From Pseudoramibacter faecis (GTDB lineage Bacteria > Bacillota > Clostridia > Eubacteriales > Eubacteriaceae), in NCBI RefSeq assembly GCF_036289405.1, contig NZ_JAYFFI010000012.1:1-63728 (forward strand): DNA of 63,728 nucleotides. The letters run 5' to 3'. The notes beneath the pieces were generated by a model. That model had not been told where the DNA came from. It ran no database searches and saw only the letters and a program-made list of their open reading frames with translations. The position numbers and the translations under genes were made by a program. Shown piece by piece: positions 1 to 8,105 of this stretch. The number at the start of each line of letters is the position of its first letter. Positions within the stretch are counted from its first letter, which is position 1.

Positions 1-451
1 ATTTATCCACAGTTCTCTCTGTGTTTGTCCGAATGTTTATCTCATTCTTCGGAATCTTTAGGTTCAGTCTTTCGACTGCTTTTCCAGGTTTTATGGTACT
101 ATTCTCTTTTCTATGACCTTCTTGAAGTCGTTCGCATTTCTCAACGGAACTATTTTATTATAGCAACGGGTATTCTGACTGTCAAGCTTTTTTTTAAGTT
201 TTTTGATCTTTGCTCGCTGGTTATTTGTCACATTTTTCACTCCAACTTTTGCAATTTAACTGTCCTTTGCTCCAAACAACGTATGTTATTATACGAAGAT
301 TCGTCGTCCCTGTCAATCTTATTCGCGAAAAACTTTTTTCTCGGTTGCTCAATTGTGATGGCCTTTCTTTATGTTTTATCGCATTTTGTTCTTTGGTTTC
401 ACCCTATTGTGTGCTATAATGGCATCGATCTAAATAAAGAGGAATGCGACC
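1..451. other. AT-rich non-coding region upstream of smpB
   Basis: This stretch of about 450 bases holds no gene I can support. One open frame (25-459) crosses it, but it has no ribosome site, an odd Phe/Leu/Ser-rich composition, and it runs through the smpB promoter and start. Bases 3-11 read TTATCCACA, an exact DnaA-box consensus. It is single and could be chance. The promoter of smpB/ssrA lies at the right end. Confidence 0.6.
393..420 (+). promoter_or_regulatory. Extended -10 promoter of smpB-ssrA
   Basis: A perfect TATAAT lies at 415-420 and is preceded by TG plus one base (412-414), the extended -10 motif. The -35 is poor (TTGGTT, 393-398). Transcription would start near 427, about 25 bases before the smpB start codon, and could run on into ssrA, because no terminator separates the two genes. 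Confidence 0.7.
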
Positions 452-907
452 ATGAGTGATGCTATTAAAGTCATTGCGAAAAATAGGAAAGCGCGACACG
501 ATTACTTCATCGAGGATACTTTTGAATGCGGTCTTGTGCTCTCAGGTACGGAGGTTAAATCTCTGCGTCAGGGCAAGGCGAGCTTAAAAGAGAGTTTTGC
601 GGATTTTCGCGATGGAGAGCTCTGGATCTACCAAATGAACATCGCGCCTTATGAGCAAGGTAATATTTATAATAAAGACCCGCTGCGCGTCCGCAAGCTT
701 TTACTGCATAAGCGCGAACTTCGCCGGCTCATCGGCCTCAAACAGCGTGACGGTTACACCTTGGTGCCCTTATCTCTTTATTTTAAAAATGGCCGCGTGA
801 AGCTTGAGCTTGCCTTAGCCAAGGGAAAGAAGCTTTATGACAAGCGCCGCAGCATTGCAGAGCGCGATGCTAATCGGCGCATCCAAAAATCAATTCGCCG
901 CATTTAA
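452..907 (+). CDS. smpB: SsrA-binding protein SmpB
   Basis: SmpB is the RNA-binding partner of tmRNA. It carries alanyl-tmRNA into the A site of stalled ribosomes for trans-translation. The 151-residue product has the normal family length and layout: a beta-barrel core with the motifs GLVLSGTEVKSLR and NIAPYEQGN, and a basic C-terminal tail (KKLYDKRRSIAERDANRRIQ) that mimics the missing anticodon stem. The start at 452 follows an AAGAGGA ribosome site at a good distance. Its partner ssrA begins one base after the stop codon, the usual pairing in this phylum. Identification is secure. Confidence 0.97.
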   Translation: MSDAIKVIAKNRKARHDYFIEDTFECGLVLSGTEVKSLRQGKASLKESFADFRDGELWIYQMNIAPYEQGNIYNKDPLRVRKLLLHKRELRRLIGLKQRDGYTLVPLSLYFKNGRVKLELALAKGKKLYDKRRSIAERDANRRIQKSIRRI

Positions 908-908
908 T

Positions 909-1299
909 GGGGGCGTAAAGGTTTCGACGGGGATATTGAAGAAGCGTAAGCGAGCCAATGAGCCGGTCATTGTAAAAAACAGGCACCTAAATATAAACGC
1001 AAAAGATAATTCTTCTTACGAAATGGCGTTTGCTGCTTAACCGGCAGTAACGTTTCGTAAACCCGCGGCACTACTTGCCGCACGTCCCCCGGGATTCACC
1101 TGCCGGTTCCGGGCTGACGTTCATGAAAGCAGGGATCTGTCTTTGGAGGCTGTCCCGATCCATTGACAATTCAGGGGCTGGCCGATGCAAGTTGAGCTGT
1201 CAGGAGCCTGCATTGGTGAGAATCATCTGGCAGATGCGCTCGGAGAAATCGCTTTGAATGTATTTTCGGACGTGGGTTCGACTCCCACCGCCTCCACCA
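909..1299 (+). ncRNA. ssrA: Transfer-messenger RNA (tmRNA)
   Basis: tmRNA rescues stalled ribosomes and tags the nascent chain for proteolysis. The 5' end (GGGGGCG, 909-915) pairs with CGCCTCC at 1289-1295, followed by A and CCA at 1296-1299, forming the tRNA-like acceptor stem. The conserved GTTTCGAC (921-928) and the T-arm GTGGGTTCGACTCCCAC (1272-1288) are present. The tag reading frame runs from the resume codon GCA at 999 to TAA at 1038-1040 and encodes AKDNSSYEMAFAA. The 391-nt length is within the usual range. It lies one base downstream of smpB. Confidence 0.96.
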
Positions 1300-1356
1300 A
1301 TTTTGTATTCTATACTATAATTTATTTACATCTTTCAAAATTTTCCAAACATCACG

Positions 1357-1386
1357 AGCGCCGTGCTTTGCCGCGGCGTTTTTTTT
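1357..1386 (+). terminator. Rho-independent terminator of smpB-ssrA
   Basis: AGCGCCG (1357-1363) pairs with CGGCGTT (1374-1380, one G-T wobble), and a run of eight T follows (1379-1386). It lies about 60 bases after the tmRNA 3' end. Confidence 0.75.
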
Positions 1387-1437
1387 GCCCAAGTGGTGTT
1401 GTGTGAAGTCCGTGCTGCTCGCAAGCCTCCCAAGCCC

Positions 1438-2394
1438 TCATCCGGCTTCATCCAACAATTTTTGAAACGATTGTCTAACCATCGCTTCGATCGTCGTTTG
1501 GGTATAAAAAGCCAGGTGCGGGGAAAGAATCACATTGGGCATCGATTTTAAAATCAGGTACGCATCTGTATCAAGAACCGTTCCCGACAGATCTTTGTAG
1601 TAAAGTGCCGCTTCATCTTCGATGACATCCAGTGCGGCAAAGCTCAGCTTCTTTTGCTGGAGAGCCGCAATCAAAGCCTGCGTATCCACCAGATTTCCCC
1701 GGGCGGTGTTTACAATGCCAGCACCGGCTTTCATTTTATGAAATGCACGACCGTCAATCAGGTGTTCGTTTTGGATTCCCCCGGCAAGATGCAGGCTCAG
1801 CAGATCGCTTTCGCACAAAAGGGTTTCAAAATTCACCCGGCGTACTTCATTTGCCAGATCGGCGTTGGAATCCCTCTTGATGGCCAAGATTTCACAGCCA
1901 AACCCCTTTAGCCGCTCGATGACACTGCGCCCGATGGCTCCGGTTCCGATAATGCCCACGGCTTGCGCCCGAAGACTTTTTCCCATCTTGCCCGCAAAAA
2001 TATAGCGTTGTTGCTCCGCCTCTTTTAAAATATATTTTGCCTTTCGCAGACCCATCAGCATGAGCATGACGGTATAATCGGCCACCGCATCCGGCGGATA
2101 CTGGATATGGTGCACCCGCATGCCCTTCTCCCGCGCGTAATCCAGATCGATATGATCCGTGCCGACGGTTCGGGAGATGATCATTTTAACACCAGCCCGC
2201 GCCCAGCCATCGATGATGGCACAATTGATCGGCGAATAAATGATATTCACCGCGTCAAACCCTTTCGCCAACCAGGTATTCTGCGCATTGGGGGTTTCGT
2301 GCGTCATGCCGAAGGCCACCTTTGTTTCGCGGCTGATCCGCTCATAAAATGGCTTTTCATCCTCATCTCTAAAATTATAAACGAATAACTTCAT
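1438..2394 (-). CDS. D-2-hydroxyacid dehydrogenase (LdhA/FldH type)
   Basis: This NAD-dependent enzyme of the D-lactate dehydrogenase family would reduce a 2-oxo acid (from amino acid transamination) to the (R)-2-hydroxy acid that feeds the dehydratase encoded upstream. The 318-residue protein shows the Rossmann motif GTGAIG near residues 150-155, RTVGTD before the hinge, the substrate-binding Arg in ARGNLVD (about 232), an acidic residue in LDVIEDE (about 259-261) and the catalytic His in SPHLAFYT (about 293). It is the last gene of the operon, 89 bases after the dehydratase subunit, with a stem-loop between them. In Clostridioides difficile the equivalent gene (ldhA) heads the hadAIBC cluster. 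The substrate (2-oxoisocaproate, phenylpyruvate or other) cannot be read from sequence. Confidence 0.85.
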   Translation of the reverse strand: MKLFVYNFRDEDEKPFYERISRETKVAFGMTHETPNAQNTWLAKGFDAVNIIYSPINCAIIDGWARAGVKMIISRTVGTDHIDLDYAREKGMRVHHIQYPPDAVADYTVMLMLMGLRKAKYILKEAEQQRYIFAGKMGKSLRAQAVGIIGTGAIGRSVIERLKGFGCEILAIKRDSNADLANEVRRVNFETLLCESDLLSLHLAGGIQNEHLIDGRAFHKMKAGAGIVNTARGNLVDTQALIAALQQKKLSFAALDVIEDEAALYYKDLSGTVLDTDAYLILKSMPNVILSPHLAFYTQTTIEAMVRQSFQKLLDEAG

Positions 2395-2443
2395 GGCACC
2401 TCCCCATTAATCTTCATTTTCCGGCTTCCGCCAAAGGACAACA

Positions 2444-2464
2444 GGCACGACAATTAGCCGTGCC
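2444..2464 (-). other. Intercistronic stem-loop between dehydratase and dehydrogenase genes
   Basis: GGCACG (2444-2449) and CGTGCC (2459-2464) form a 6-bp stem with a 9-base loop in the 89-base gap between two genes of one operon. No T-run follows on the transcribed strand, so it is more likely an mRNA stability or processing element than a terminator. Confidence 0.4.
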
Positions 2465-2483
2465 CGAATGGATTTTAGTGCTT

Positions 2484-3617
2484 TTAATTGAGATTCTCCG
2501 CAAAACTTTGAAGCCTCGTTCGAATCTGTTCGTACGCTCGTGCCTGTTGATCGATTTCGATGGTGAGCATGGGAATGCCCGCCTTTTTGCAAGCGTCCAT
2601 GATGATCGGCACATCATATTCTTCCGGATCGCAAAACTTCATCAGGGCGACGACAAGCCCGTCGGCATCCGCCGCCCGCACCATCTCGACCAACATCTCG
2701 ATGCGCGCTTTGTAGGGATCCATCGCCAAAGAACAGCCGCTGTGATTTTGCCATTGCTTCGCCAAAGAATGAATCGGATCGCCGTAATAAGGCACATCCG
2801 TTCGAAACTGCCTGGATTCGTGCGCCAGATCATCTGCTGCGATCGCCAGTCCAAACTGTTCAAAGATATCGAGAATGCTTTCCGGCTCCAAGGTTAATCC
2901 CGTCACCACAACCTTTTTCCCCGCGTATTGATCCGGCGTTTCCCTGCGCAAGGCTCGAGTCAACCTCTGAATCGCCGCCGTGTATTCGCGCACTTCCATA
3001 AAATAATAAGCCTTAATAATTTGGTGCCGAACGGCCGGCGTAATCACGTCCAGATGTTTGGCGGCCACCTTCATAAAGGTTCGAACCGTTTGTCGGCACG
3101 CATTATAGGCTTTAATGCTCTCACTTAAAGCCACTTCGGTAATAGAAACTTTTAAAATCGATTCTAATTTCTGGCGGATCATCTGATACTCATTCGCCAA
3201 AAAAGTTACCGCGTCCGGAACATCCCGATGCTGCGGATGCACGAAGGGAATGGCCGGGCACTTGCCCTTCCATTTTTGGCCGAAGCATTTAAGCGTATCG
3301 CAATTGGCCGGAATGAGCACGGCATCTAAAAGATCATAGGTACCATCATTTTCCATTTCCATGATCGACTGCATGATGGAACAGGCAAAGGGCGGCAGAT
3401 AGGTTCGCGCCTTTTTGAGTTCGACTTCTCCGCCCCAAAGACCCGTGGGAAGACATCCGGCAGCATCGATAATTTCCACCGGCGCGTAGGGCTCGACCCA
3501 ACCCACAACCTGCTTGCCTGTTTTTTGCACAGTTGCGCGAATGGTTTTACCGGGAGACGCGCCAGCCTTACACAATGCTTCAATCTGCGCATTCAATGAA
3601 TTTTTTCTTTCTGACAT
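2484..3617 (-). CDS. 2-hydroxyacyl-CoA dehydratase, small (HadC/FldC-like) subunit
   Basis: This is one of the two subunits of the oxygen-sensitive iron-sulfur enzyme that removes water from (R)-2-hydroxyacyl-CoA through a ketyl radical to give (E)-2-enoyl-CoA. The 377-residue product has the family pattern: CLPTGLWGG near the N-terminus, cysteines in IPANCDTLKCFG that could bind the cluster, and a C-terminal DGLVVALMKFCDPEEYD segment. I choose the start at 3617 rather than an in-frame codon at 3632, because GAGGAGGGG (3622-3630) lies immediately upstream of 3617. That ribosome site overlaps the stop of the partner subunit, so translation is probably coupled. The length matches HadC/FldC of Stickland fermenters. 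Substrate unknown. Confidence 0.88.
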   Translation of the reverse strand: MSERKNSLNAQIEALCKAGASPGKTIRATVQKTGKQVVGWVEPYAPVEIIDAAGCLPTGLWGGEVELKKARTYLPPFACSIMQSIMEMENDGTYDLLDAVLIPANCDTLKCFGQKWKGKCPAIPFVHPQHRDVPDAVTFLANEYQMIRQKLESILKVSITEVALSESIKAYNACRQTVRTFMKVAAKHLDVITPAVRHQIIKAYYFMEVREYTAAIQRLTRALRRETPDQYAGKKVVVTGLTLEPESILDIFEQFGLAIAADDLAHESRQFRTDVPYYGDPIHSLAKQWQNHSGCSLAMDPYKARIEMLVEMVRAADADGLVVALMKFCDPEEYDVPIIMDACKKAGIPMLTIEIDQQARAYEQIRTRLQSFAENLN

Positions 3618-3628
3618 GGTGCCCCTCC

Positions 3629-4867
3629 TCACGCATTCTCCGATTTTTTATCCGCCATCATTTCAACCAGCGCTTCTATTCGCGTCTCGTATTGCGCTTT
3701 GGAATAATTGCGCGGATCCGCCTGATCGCCGTCGAAGGTTGTGATCGGAATATCCAAATCGTCCCGCAATGCCTCGCCAACTTCATATTGTAGGAAATCA
3801 CACATTTTGCAGCTGCGGTTCATATGCATCACAACGCCATCACATTTGGTTTCTTTAATGATATTTTTTCGCAGATCAATCTGGCCTTGCAGCGAGAGAT
3901 TGTTCCCCATGCTCGTATAGGCGCGGGCCAATTCGTCTAAATTGCCCGGCGTATATTGCAAAGCCCAGGCTGAGGGATAGGTGGAGCCCACCATGTTCAC
4001 GCCATAGTTTTTTAATACTTTATAGGTATGGGACAAATATGGCCAGCAGGCAATACCGTCCCACATAATGCGATAATTTTCGTCGGCGCCTTTGAGGCCG
4101 CATTCACCCTTTTCAGCCATCGCCTTCAGCTCCGATTTGAGCTTTCTGAAGGTCCTGCCGCATTCGGGTTTGCCCCGCATGCAAACAATCAGCGCCATGT
4201 AGTTGAACATATTAAATCCGTTAAGCGGCGACGGACGCGCGGCAGAAAGAGACGTCGCTTCATACCAATCTTTGGCGTTTTGCGCCGCGACCTGCATCAC
4301 TTCTCCGAATTTATCATAATCAAATGCACGACCGGTGATTTCTTCCAATTGCATGATAATCGTCTGAAACTGCGACTTAACATAATCCACATTTTCCTGT
4401 GTGACTTTGTTGTCGTGATTATAGGGTACGTCGATGACCAAGCATGGAATATTCAATGTGTAAGCAATATTTTCGTACCATTTGATCAGCGTTTCACAAA
4501 TATTGTTGCAAAGAAGTACTAAATCCGGCAGCGGCATTTCTTCCGATACGCAATGCTGCACGTCCATATAGGCCAAATTGGCTCTGGCATAACCGCAGAT
4601 ATCGTTGGCATAACCTTTGGACTCCGCATATTGCAAAAGTTCCGGCGCGCCTTTTCGCGCGGCAATCCCCACCACATGATTTTCGGGATAGACCGTGTAA
4701 ATGCCCATAGTCTCCGTGAACTCACAGGGCGCGATGGAACTGGCCCAGCAAACCAGATCGCCCCTGGCTTTAGCCTGTCTGGCGTCTTCCATATTTTTGG
4801 CAACCAAAGTATCCAACATTTCTTTTGATGTCATTCCTTCATAGATGACAGCATTTAATTCACTCAT
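3629..4867 (-). CDS. 2-hydroxyacyl-CoA dehydratase, large (HadB/FldB-like) subunit
   Basis: This is the partner subunit of the dehydratase heterodimer. It is 412 residues long, close to HadB and FldB. Candidate cluster ligands are C91 (DICGYARANLAY), the pair in LLCNNICETLIKWYE (C120, C124) and NRSCKMCDF near residue 355. The start codon overlaps the stop of the activator gene by four bases (ATGA), and GGAGGGACA precedes it. The pair follows its own activator, as in C. difficile hadIBC and C. sporogenes fldIBC. The family also contains 2-hydroxyglutaryl-CoA dehydratases, but the neighbouring CoA-transferase, ligase and acyl-CoA dehydrogenase point to the branched-chain or aromatic acid type. 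Confidence 0.88.
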   Translation of the reverse strand: MSELNAVIYEGMTSKEMLDTLVAKNMEDARQAKARGDLVCWASSIAPCEFTETMGIYTVYPENHVVGIAARKGAPELLQYAESKGYANDICGYARANLAYMDVQHCVSEEMPLPDLVLLCNNICETLIKWYENIAYTLNIPCLVIDVPYNHDNKVTQENVDYVKSQFQTIIMQLEEITGRAFDYDKFGEVMQVAAQNAKDWYEATSLSAARPSPLNGFNMFNYMALIVCMRGKPECGRTFRKLKSELKAMAEKGECGLKGADENYRIMWDGIACWPYLSHTYKVLKNYGVNMVGSTYPSAWALQYTPGNLDELARAYTSMGNNLSLQGQIDLRKNIIKETKCDGVVMHMNRSCKMCDFLQYEVGEALRDDLDIPITTFDGDQADPRNYSKAQYETRIEALVEMMADKKSENA

Positions 4868-5676
4868 TGTCCCTCCTTCTTCGTTTTCTGATTTCCCTTT
4901 TTCTTTTCAAGATCCTGCCAGGCGAAAAGTGCCGCGCCGAGCGCGCCGGTAACCTGCGGATTTTGAGCCACATAAACCATTTTATTCAGCTCGCGTTTTA
5001 AGGCATCGACAACCCCAGCATTTCGGGCGACACCGCCGGTCATCACAAAATCCGCTTCCATCGGCGTGCGCATCAACAGGCCCATAGAGCGGCCAACAAC
5101 GGATTCGTGCACGCCTCGAATAATATCTTCCTTCGCTTTTTTCTGAGATAAAAGAGAAATCACCTCGGATTCGGCAAACACCGTGCAGGTGCTGCTGACA
5201 GAAACAGGATGCTTGGCCTTTATGTCCCATTCGGCCATCTCGCTGACATCCAATTCGAGGATACCCGCCATCACCTCGAGGAATCGGCCGGTTCCGGCGG
5301 CGCATTTATCATTCATAAAAAAATTTTGCACGCTGCCGTTTTCGCCGATCGCAATGGCTTTCACATCCTGCCCGCCGATATCTAAAATCGTTCGCGCTTT
5401 CGGAAAAAGGTAATGAATCCCTTTGGCGTGCGCACTGATCTCGCTCACCTGCCGGTCCGCCGCGTCGAAGGTGAAGCGGCCGTAGCCGGTGGCCACAATT
5501 CGTCTGATGTCCGAGCGCTTAAGCCCGGACTTTTTAAAAATCATGTCCATCACCCGCTCGGGGCCGCTGGTGCCGGTGCCGGATTGAACGACCGCATCGG
5601 CCGCCACTTCCTGCCCGTCTTTTAAAAGGACCGCCTTCGACGACGTCGATCCGATGTCAACGCCCAATACATACAT
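4864..5676 (-). CDS. 2-hydroxyacyl-CoA dehydratase activator ATPase (HadI/FldI-like)
   Basis: This ASKHA-fold ATPase injects one high-energy electron into the dehydratase with ATP hydrolysis. The 270-residue protein begins with the phosphate-binding DIGSTSSK. It carries the two cysteines, C125 (NDKCAAGTG) and C164 (SSTCTVFAESE), that in this family hold one [4Fe-4S] cluster between two monomers, plus the second nucleotide motif DIGGQD. The open frame extends 76 codons further upstream, but that part lies inside the transporter gene. The start at 5676 has GGGGGAG (5683-5689) ahead and overlaps the transporter stop in a TGATG arrangement. The C-terminus is Lys-rich. Confidence 0.93.
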   Translation of the reverse strand: MYVLGVDIGSTSSKAVLLKDGQEVAADAVVQSGTGTSGPERVMDMIFKKSGLKRSDIRRIVATGYGRFTFDAADRQVSEISAHAKGIHYLFPKARTILDIGGQDVKAIAIGENGSVQNFFMNDKCAAGTGRFLEVMAGILELDVSEMAEWDIKAKHPVSVSSTCTVFAESEVISLLSQKKAKEDIIRGVHESVVGRSMGLLMRTPMEADFVMTGGVARNAGVVDALKRELNKMVYVAQNPQVTGALGAALFAWQDLEKKKGNQKTKKEGQ

Positions 5677-6848
5677 CAGGATTCTCCCCCGGATGCCGCG
5701 TCTGCTTTTTCTTCGGCCATGAGCTGACCAGACGTCCGAAAGGCTCTGATCTTCTTCGTCCCGACAATTAACGCCGGCAGCGCCACCAGGAAAATGCCGA
5801 CGATGCCCAGATAGCCGTATCCGACGGCGACGATGGCCGTCAGCCCGAAGGACGCCGCAAACATCGAAATCGCCACAATAATCACGCCAATGATGGCATC
5901 CCATAAAGTCTTATTCAAATTAAACTTGATATGATATTTTTCAAAGCGCACCACCGTCCCAAAAACAACGGATACGGCCGTCGACACAAAAGCACAGAAC
6001 AAAGACACTGTATAAAGCGCTGTTAGCACAGGATTATGAAGCGATTTGCAAATGGTTAAAATCGGCAGTGTATTCCCCGTCACATCCTTCCGATAAGCCA
6101 AGCAGAGAACGGTTAATAACGTCAGTATGGCCGCATTGATGATAAAGCCAAGAACCGTCGCCTTGTTACAAGCCTTTTCTGTCTTAAGCTGCGTGCATAC
6201 GCCATAGGTTCCCAATAAGGAAAATACCTGAAAGCTGGCATAGGTCAAAGCCATCCAAACGGGGCGGATCATGCCTTTCGGTGCATAGTGGTTATAAAGA
6301 TCCACTGAAATATGAGCACCGCCTTTAGACAAACCGACAAAAGAAATGATCAAAACAGAGATCATGATCAAAACCACCAAAACAGAGGAAGCGCGAGAAA
6401 TAAGCTTCGCCCCAAACATGGAGAGCGCCACCACCAACACCGTCATCACCACCACGCTTGCCATATAGGGCATGTGCAGCATTTCTTCAATGATGGCCGC
6501 CGCCCCGGCCACCGAGGCGCTGGTTGCCAGCATGCCGGCGCCTAAGTTGCAGACCTCAAAAACGGGGCTTAAAATTTTATCGTGCGGTTCATACAGCTTA
6601 CGCGACCACGCGCTGTAATCCGCCACCCCGTGCTGATTGCACATCACGACGATCACGCGGTAGACCAACGCCAAAACCACCATCGACAAAATCGGCGTGA
6701 ACACGGCTGGCCAGCCGAATTGCACAAAGAAATTCATTTCCTGATTGCCGCTGGCAAAACCGCCGCCGGCGTGGGCGCCAAACCAAACCGAAACGACTGA
6801 AAAAATCGTCAGCCAACCCACTTTTTCTTTCTTGACCTTCGCATCCAT
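5676..6848 (-). CDS. YkvI-like integral membrane transporter
   Basis: This 390-residue protein has about ten hydrophobic segments. Its opening (FSVVSVWFGAHAGGGFASGNQEM) is typical of the uncharacterised YkvI family, whose fold is thought to resemble the LeuT/APC amino acid transporters. The unwound, Gly-rich first helix (GAHAGGGFASG) would be the substrate site. Its place between the CoA-transferase and the dehydratase activator, with a one-base overlap of the latter, suggests it imports the amino acid or 2-oxo/2-hydroxy acid used by the operon, or exports the product. That role is inference. The start at 6848 is preferred over 6863 because AAGGAGAG lies just before it. Characterised Stickland dehydratase clusters I know of do not carry this family. 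Confidence 0.7.
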   Translation of the reverse strand: MDAKVKKEKVGWLTIFSVVSVWFGAHAGGGFASGNQEMNFFVQFGWPAVFTPILSMVVLALVYRVIVVMCNQHGVADYSAWSRKLYEPHDKILSPVFEVCNLGAGMLATSASVAGAAAIIEEMLHMPYMASVVVMTVLVVALSMFGAKLISRASSVLVVLIMISVLIISFVGLSKGGAHISVDLYNHYAPKGMIRPVWMALTYASFQVFSLLGTYGVCTQLKTEKACNKATVLGFIINAAILTLLTVLCLAYRKDVTGNTLPILTICKSLHNPVLTALYTVSLFCAFVSTAVSVVFGTVVRFEKYHIKFNLNKTLWDAIIGVIIVAISMFAASFGLTAIVAVGYGYLGIVGIFLVALPALIVGTKKIRAFRTSGQLMAEEKADAASGGES

Positions 6849-6866
6849 TTTTCTCTCCTTCATCCA

Positions 6867-8105
6867 TTAGCAACCGCCCAGATCCGAGGGTCCTTCCTTG
6901 CGAACCACCACGCCGGCTTCCAGCAGGCCTTTAATTTCTTCATCGGTGTATCCGAGCTGTTTCAGCACCTCGGCCGTGTGTTCGCCCAAATAGGGGGCAT
7001 CCTCTCTCGGCGGCTCCGTCACCCCGCCGAACTTCACCGGCGTTTCCACTTCGACCATTTCTTTTTCCGTGTGCAATTTGAACCGCCGCAGATATTTATT
7101 CTCCCAGGCCTGTTCACTTTCCAAAAGATCGGGCACATTGTTCACAACCGCGTGGGGAACATCCCGCTCGATCAGCGCCTGATCCAGCGCATCCCGGGTG
7201 AATTTCGCAAAGCCGTCTTCCAAAATGCCGATGATCTCCCGACTTCTTTCGTTGCCCTTGGCAAAGGTATTGTATTCCGGGTCGTCGATCAACTCCTCTC
7301 GACCGATGATGTGCATGAAATCCGGGAAGTAGCGTTCGTACTCATGGCAGCAAACCATGATCCACTTGCCGTCCTTGCACAGATAGGTGTTGTTTAACGG
7401 CGTGTTTTCGCGCCGGCTTTTGGGATAGGTATCCTGGTCGGAAGCCTGAACGGACAAAATCGGCTCGGTCATGTTGTAAAGTGCCTGGGCATAGAGCGAG
7501 GACACAATTTTTGAACCCTCACCGGTGCACTTTTGTTTGTAAAGCGCCGCACAAATCGCTCCGGCCATCGTGCACGCCAGATTGTTGTCGCCAAAGGAAC
7601 TGGGCGGGATGATCGGCGCCGTGTCTTTTTCCATCGAGGCGATCATCGGCCCGCCGAGCGCCCAATAACAAACGTTGTCGAATCCCGGATCATTCGCCAT
7701 CGGCCCCGCTTCGCCAAAGCCGGTGATCTGTGCATGGATCAAGCCCGGATATTTTTCATGCACCGTTTCCCAGTCCATCCCCAGCTTTTTGAGGGATTGG
7801 GTGCGCGTGTTGGTAAAGAGCACATTGGCGTTCTCAAGGAGTTTGTCCATGATGGCTTTACCCTCCGCCGTTTTCAGGTCCAGGGCGATGCTCTTCTTGT
7901 TCGCGTTGTGAAACTGATAAGCGATGGGCGGCATCCCCGGCAGCGGCACCACATAACGGGTGATGTCGCCGCGGGGCGTCGCTTCCACTTTTAAAATATC
8001 AGCGCCCCAATCCCCCAACAATCGTCCGGCAGATGGCGCCGCCACATAGGTTGTCAATTCAATGATTTTCACGCCGTTTAATAATGCATATGGATTCTCA
8101 CACAT
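6867..8105 (-). CDS. Class III (CaiB/BaiF) CoA-transferase, HadA/FldA-like
   Basis: This enzyme would transfer CoA from the enoyl-CoA or saturated product to the (R)-2-hydroxy acid, as HadA and FldA do. The 412-residue length fits. The N-terminal Rossmann-like half (GVKIIELTTYVAAPSAGRLLGDWGADILKVE) is characteristic. The Asp of PGFDNV (about 143) falls where class III transferases have the catalytic aspartate that forms a mixed anhydride. The start codon overlaps the end of the ligase gene by eight bases and has a full AAAAGGAGGA ribosome site. Together with the dehydratase it forms the acyl-CoA cycle. Confidence 0.87.
   Translation of the reverse strand: MCENPYALLNGVKIIELTTYVAAPSAGRLLGDWGADILKVEATPRGDITRYVVPLPGMPPIAYQFHNANKKSIALDLKTAEGKAIMDKLLENANVLFTNTRTQSLKKLGMDWETVHEKYPGLIHAQITGFGEAGPMANDPGFDNVCYWALGGPMIASMEKDTAPIIPPSSFGDNNLACTMAGAICAALYKQKCTGEGSKIVSSLYAQALYNMTEPILSVQASDQDTYPKSRRENTPLNNTYLCKDGKWIMVCCHEYERYFPDFMHIIGREELIDDPEYNTFAKGNERSREIIGILEDGFAKFTRDALDQALIERDVPHAVVNNVPDLLESEQAWENKYLRRFKLHTEKEMVEVETPVKFGGVTEPPREDAPYLGEHTAEVLKQLGYTDEEIKGLLEAGVVVRKEGPSDLGGC

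Noticed and set aside
25..459. 144-codon open frame upstream of smpB
   Set aside because: It has no ribosome site, runs through the smpB promoter and start codon, and has a composition typical of translated AT-rich non-coding DNA.
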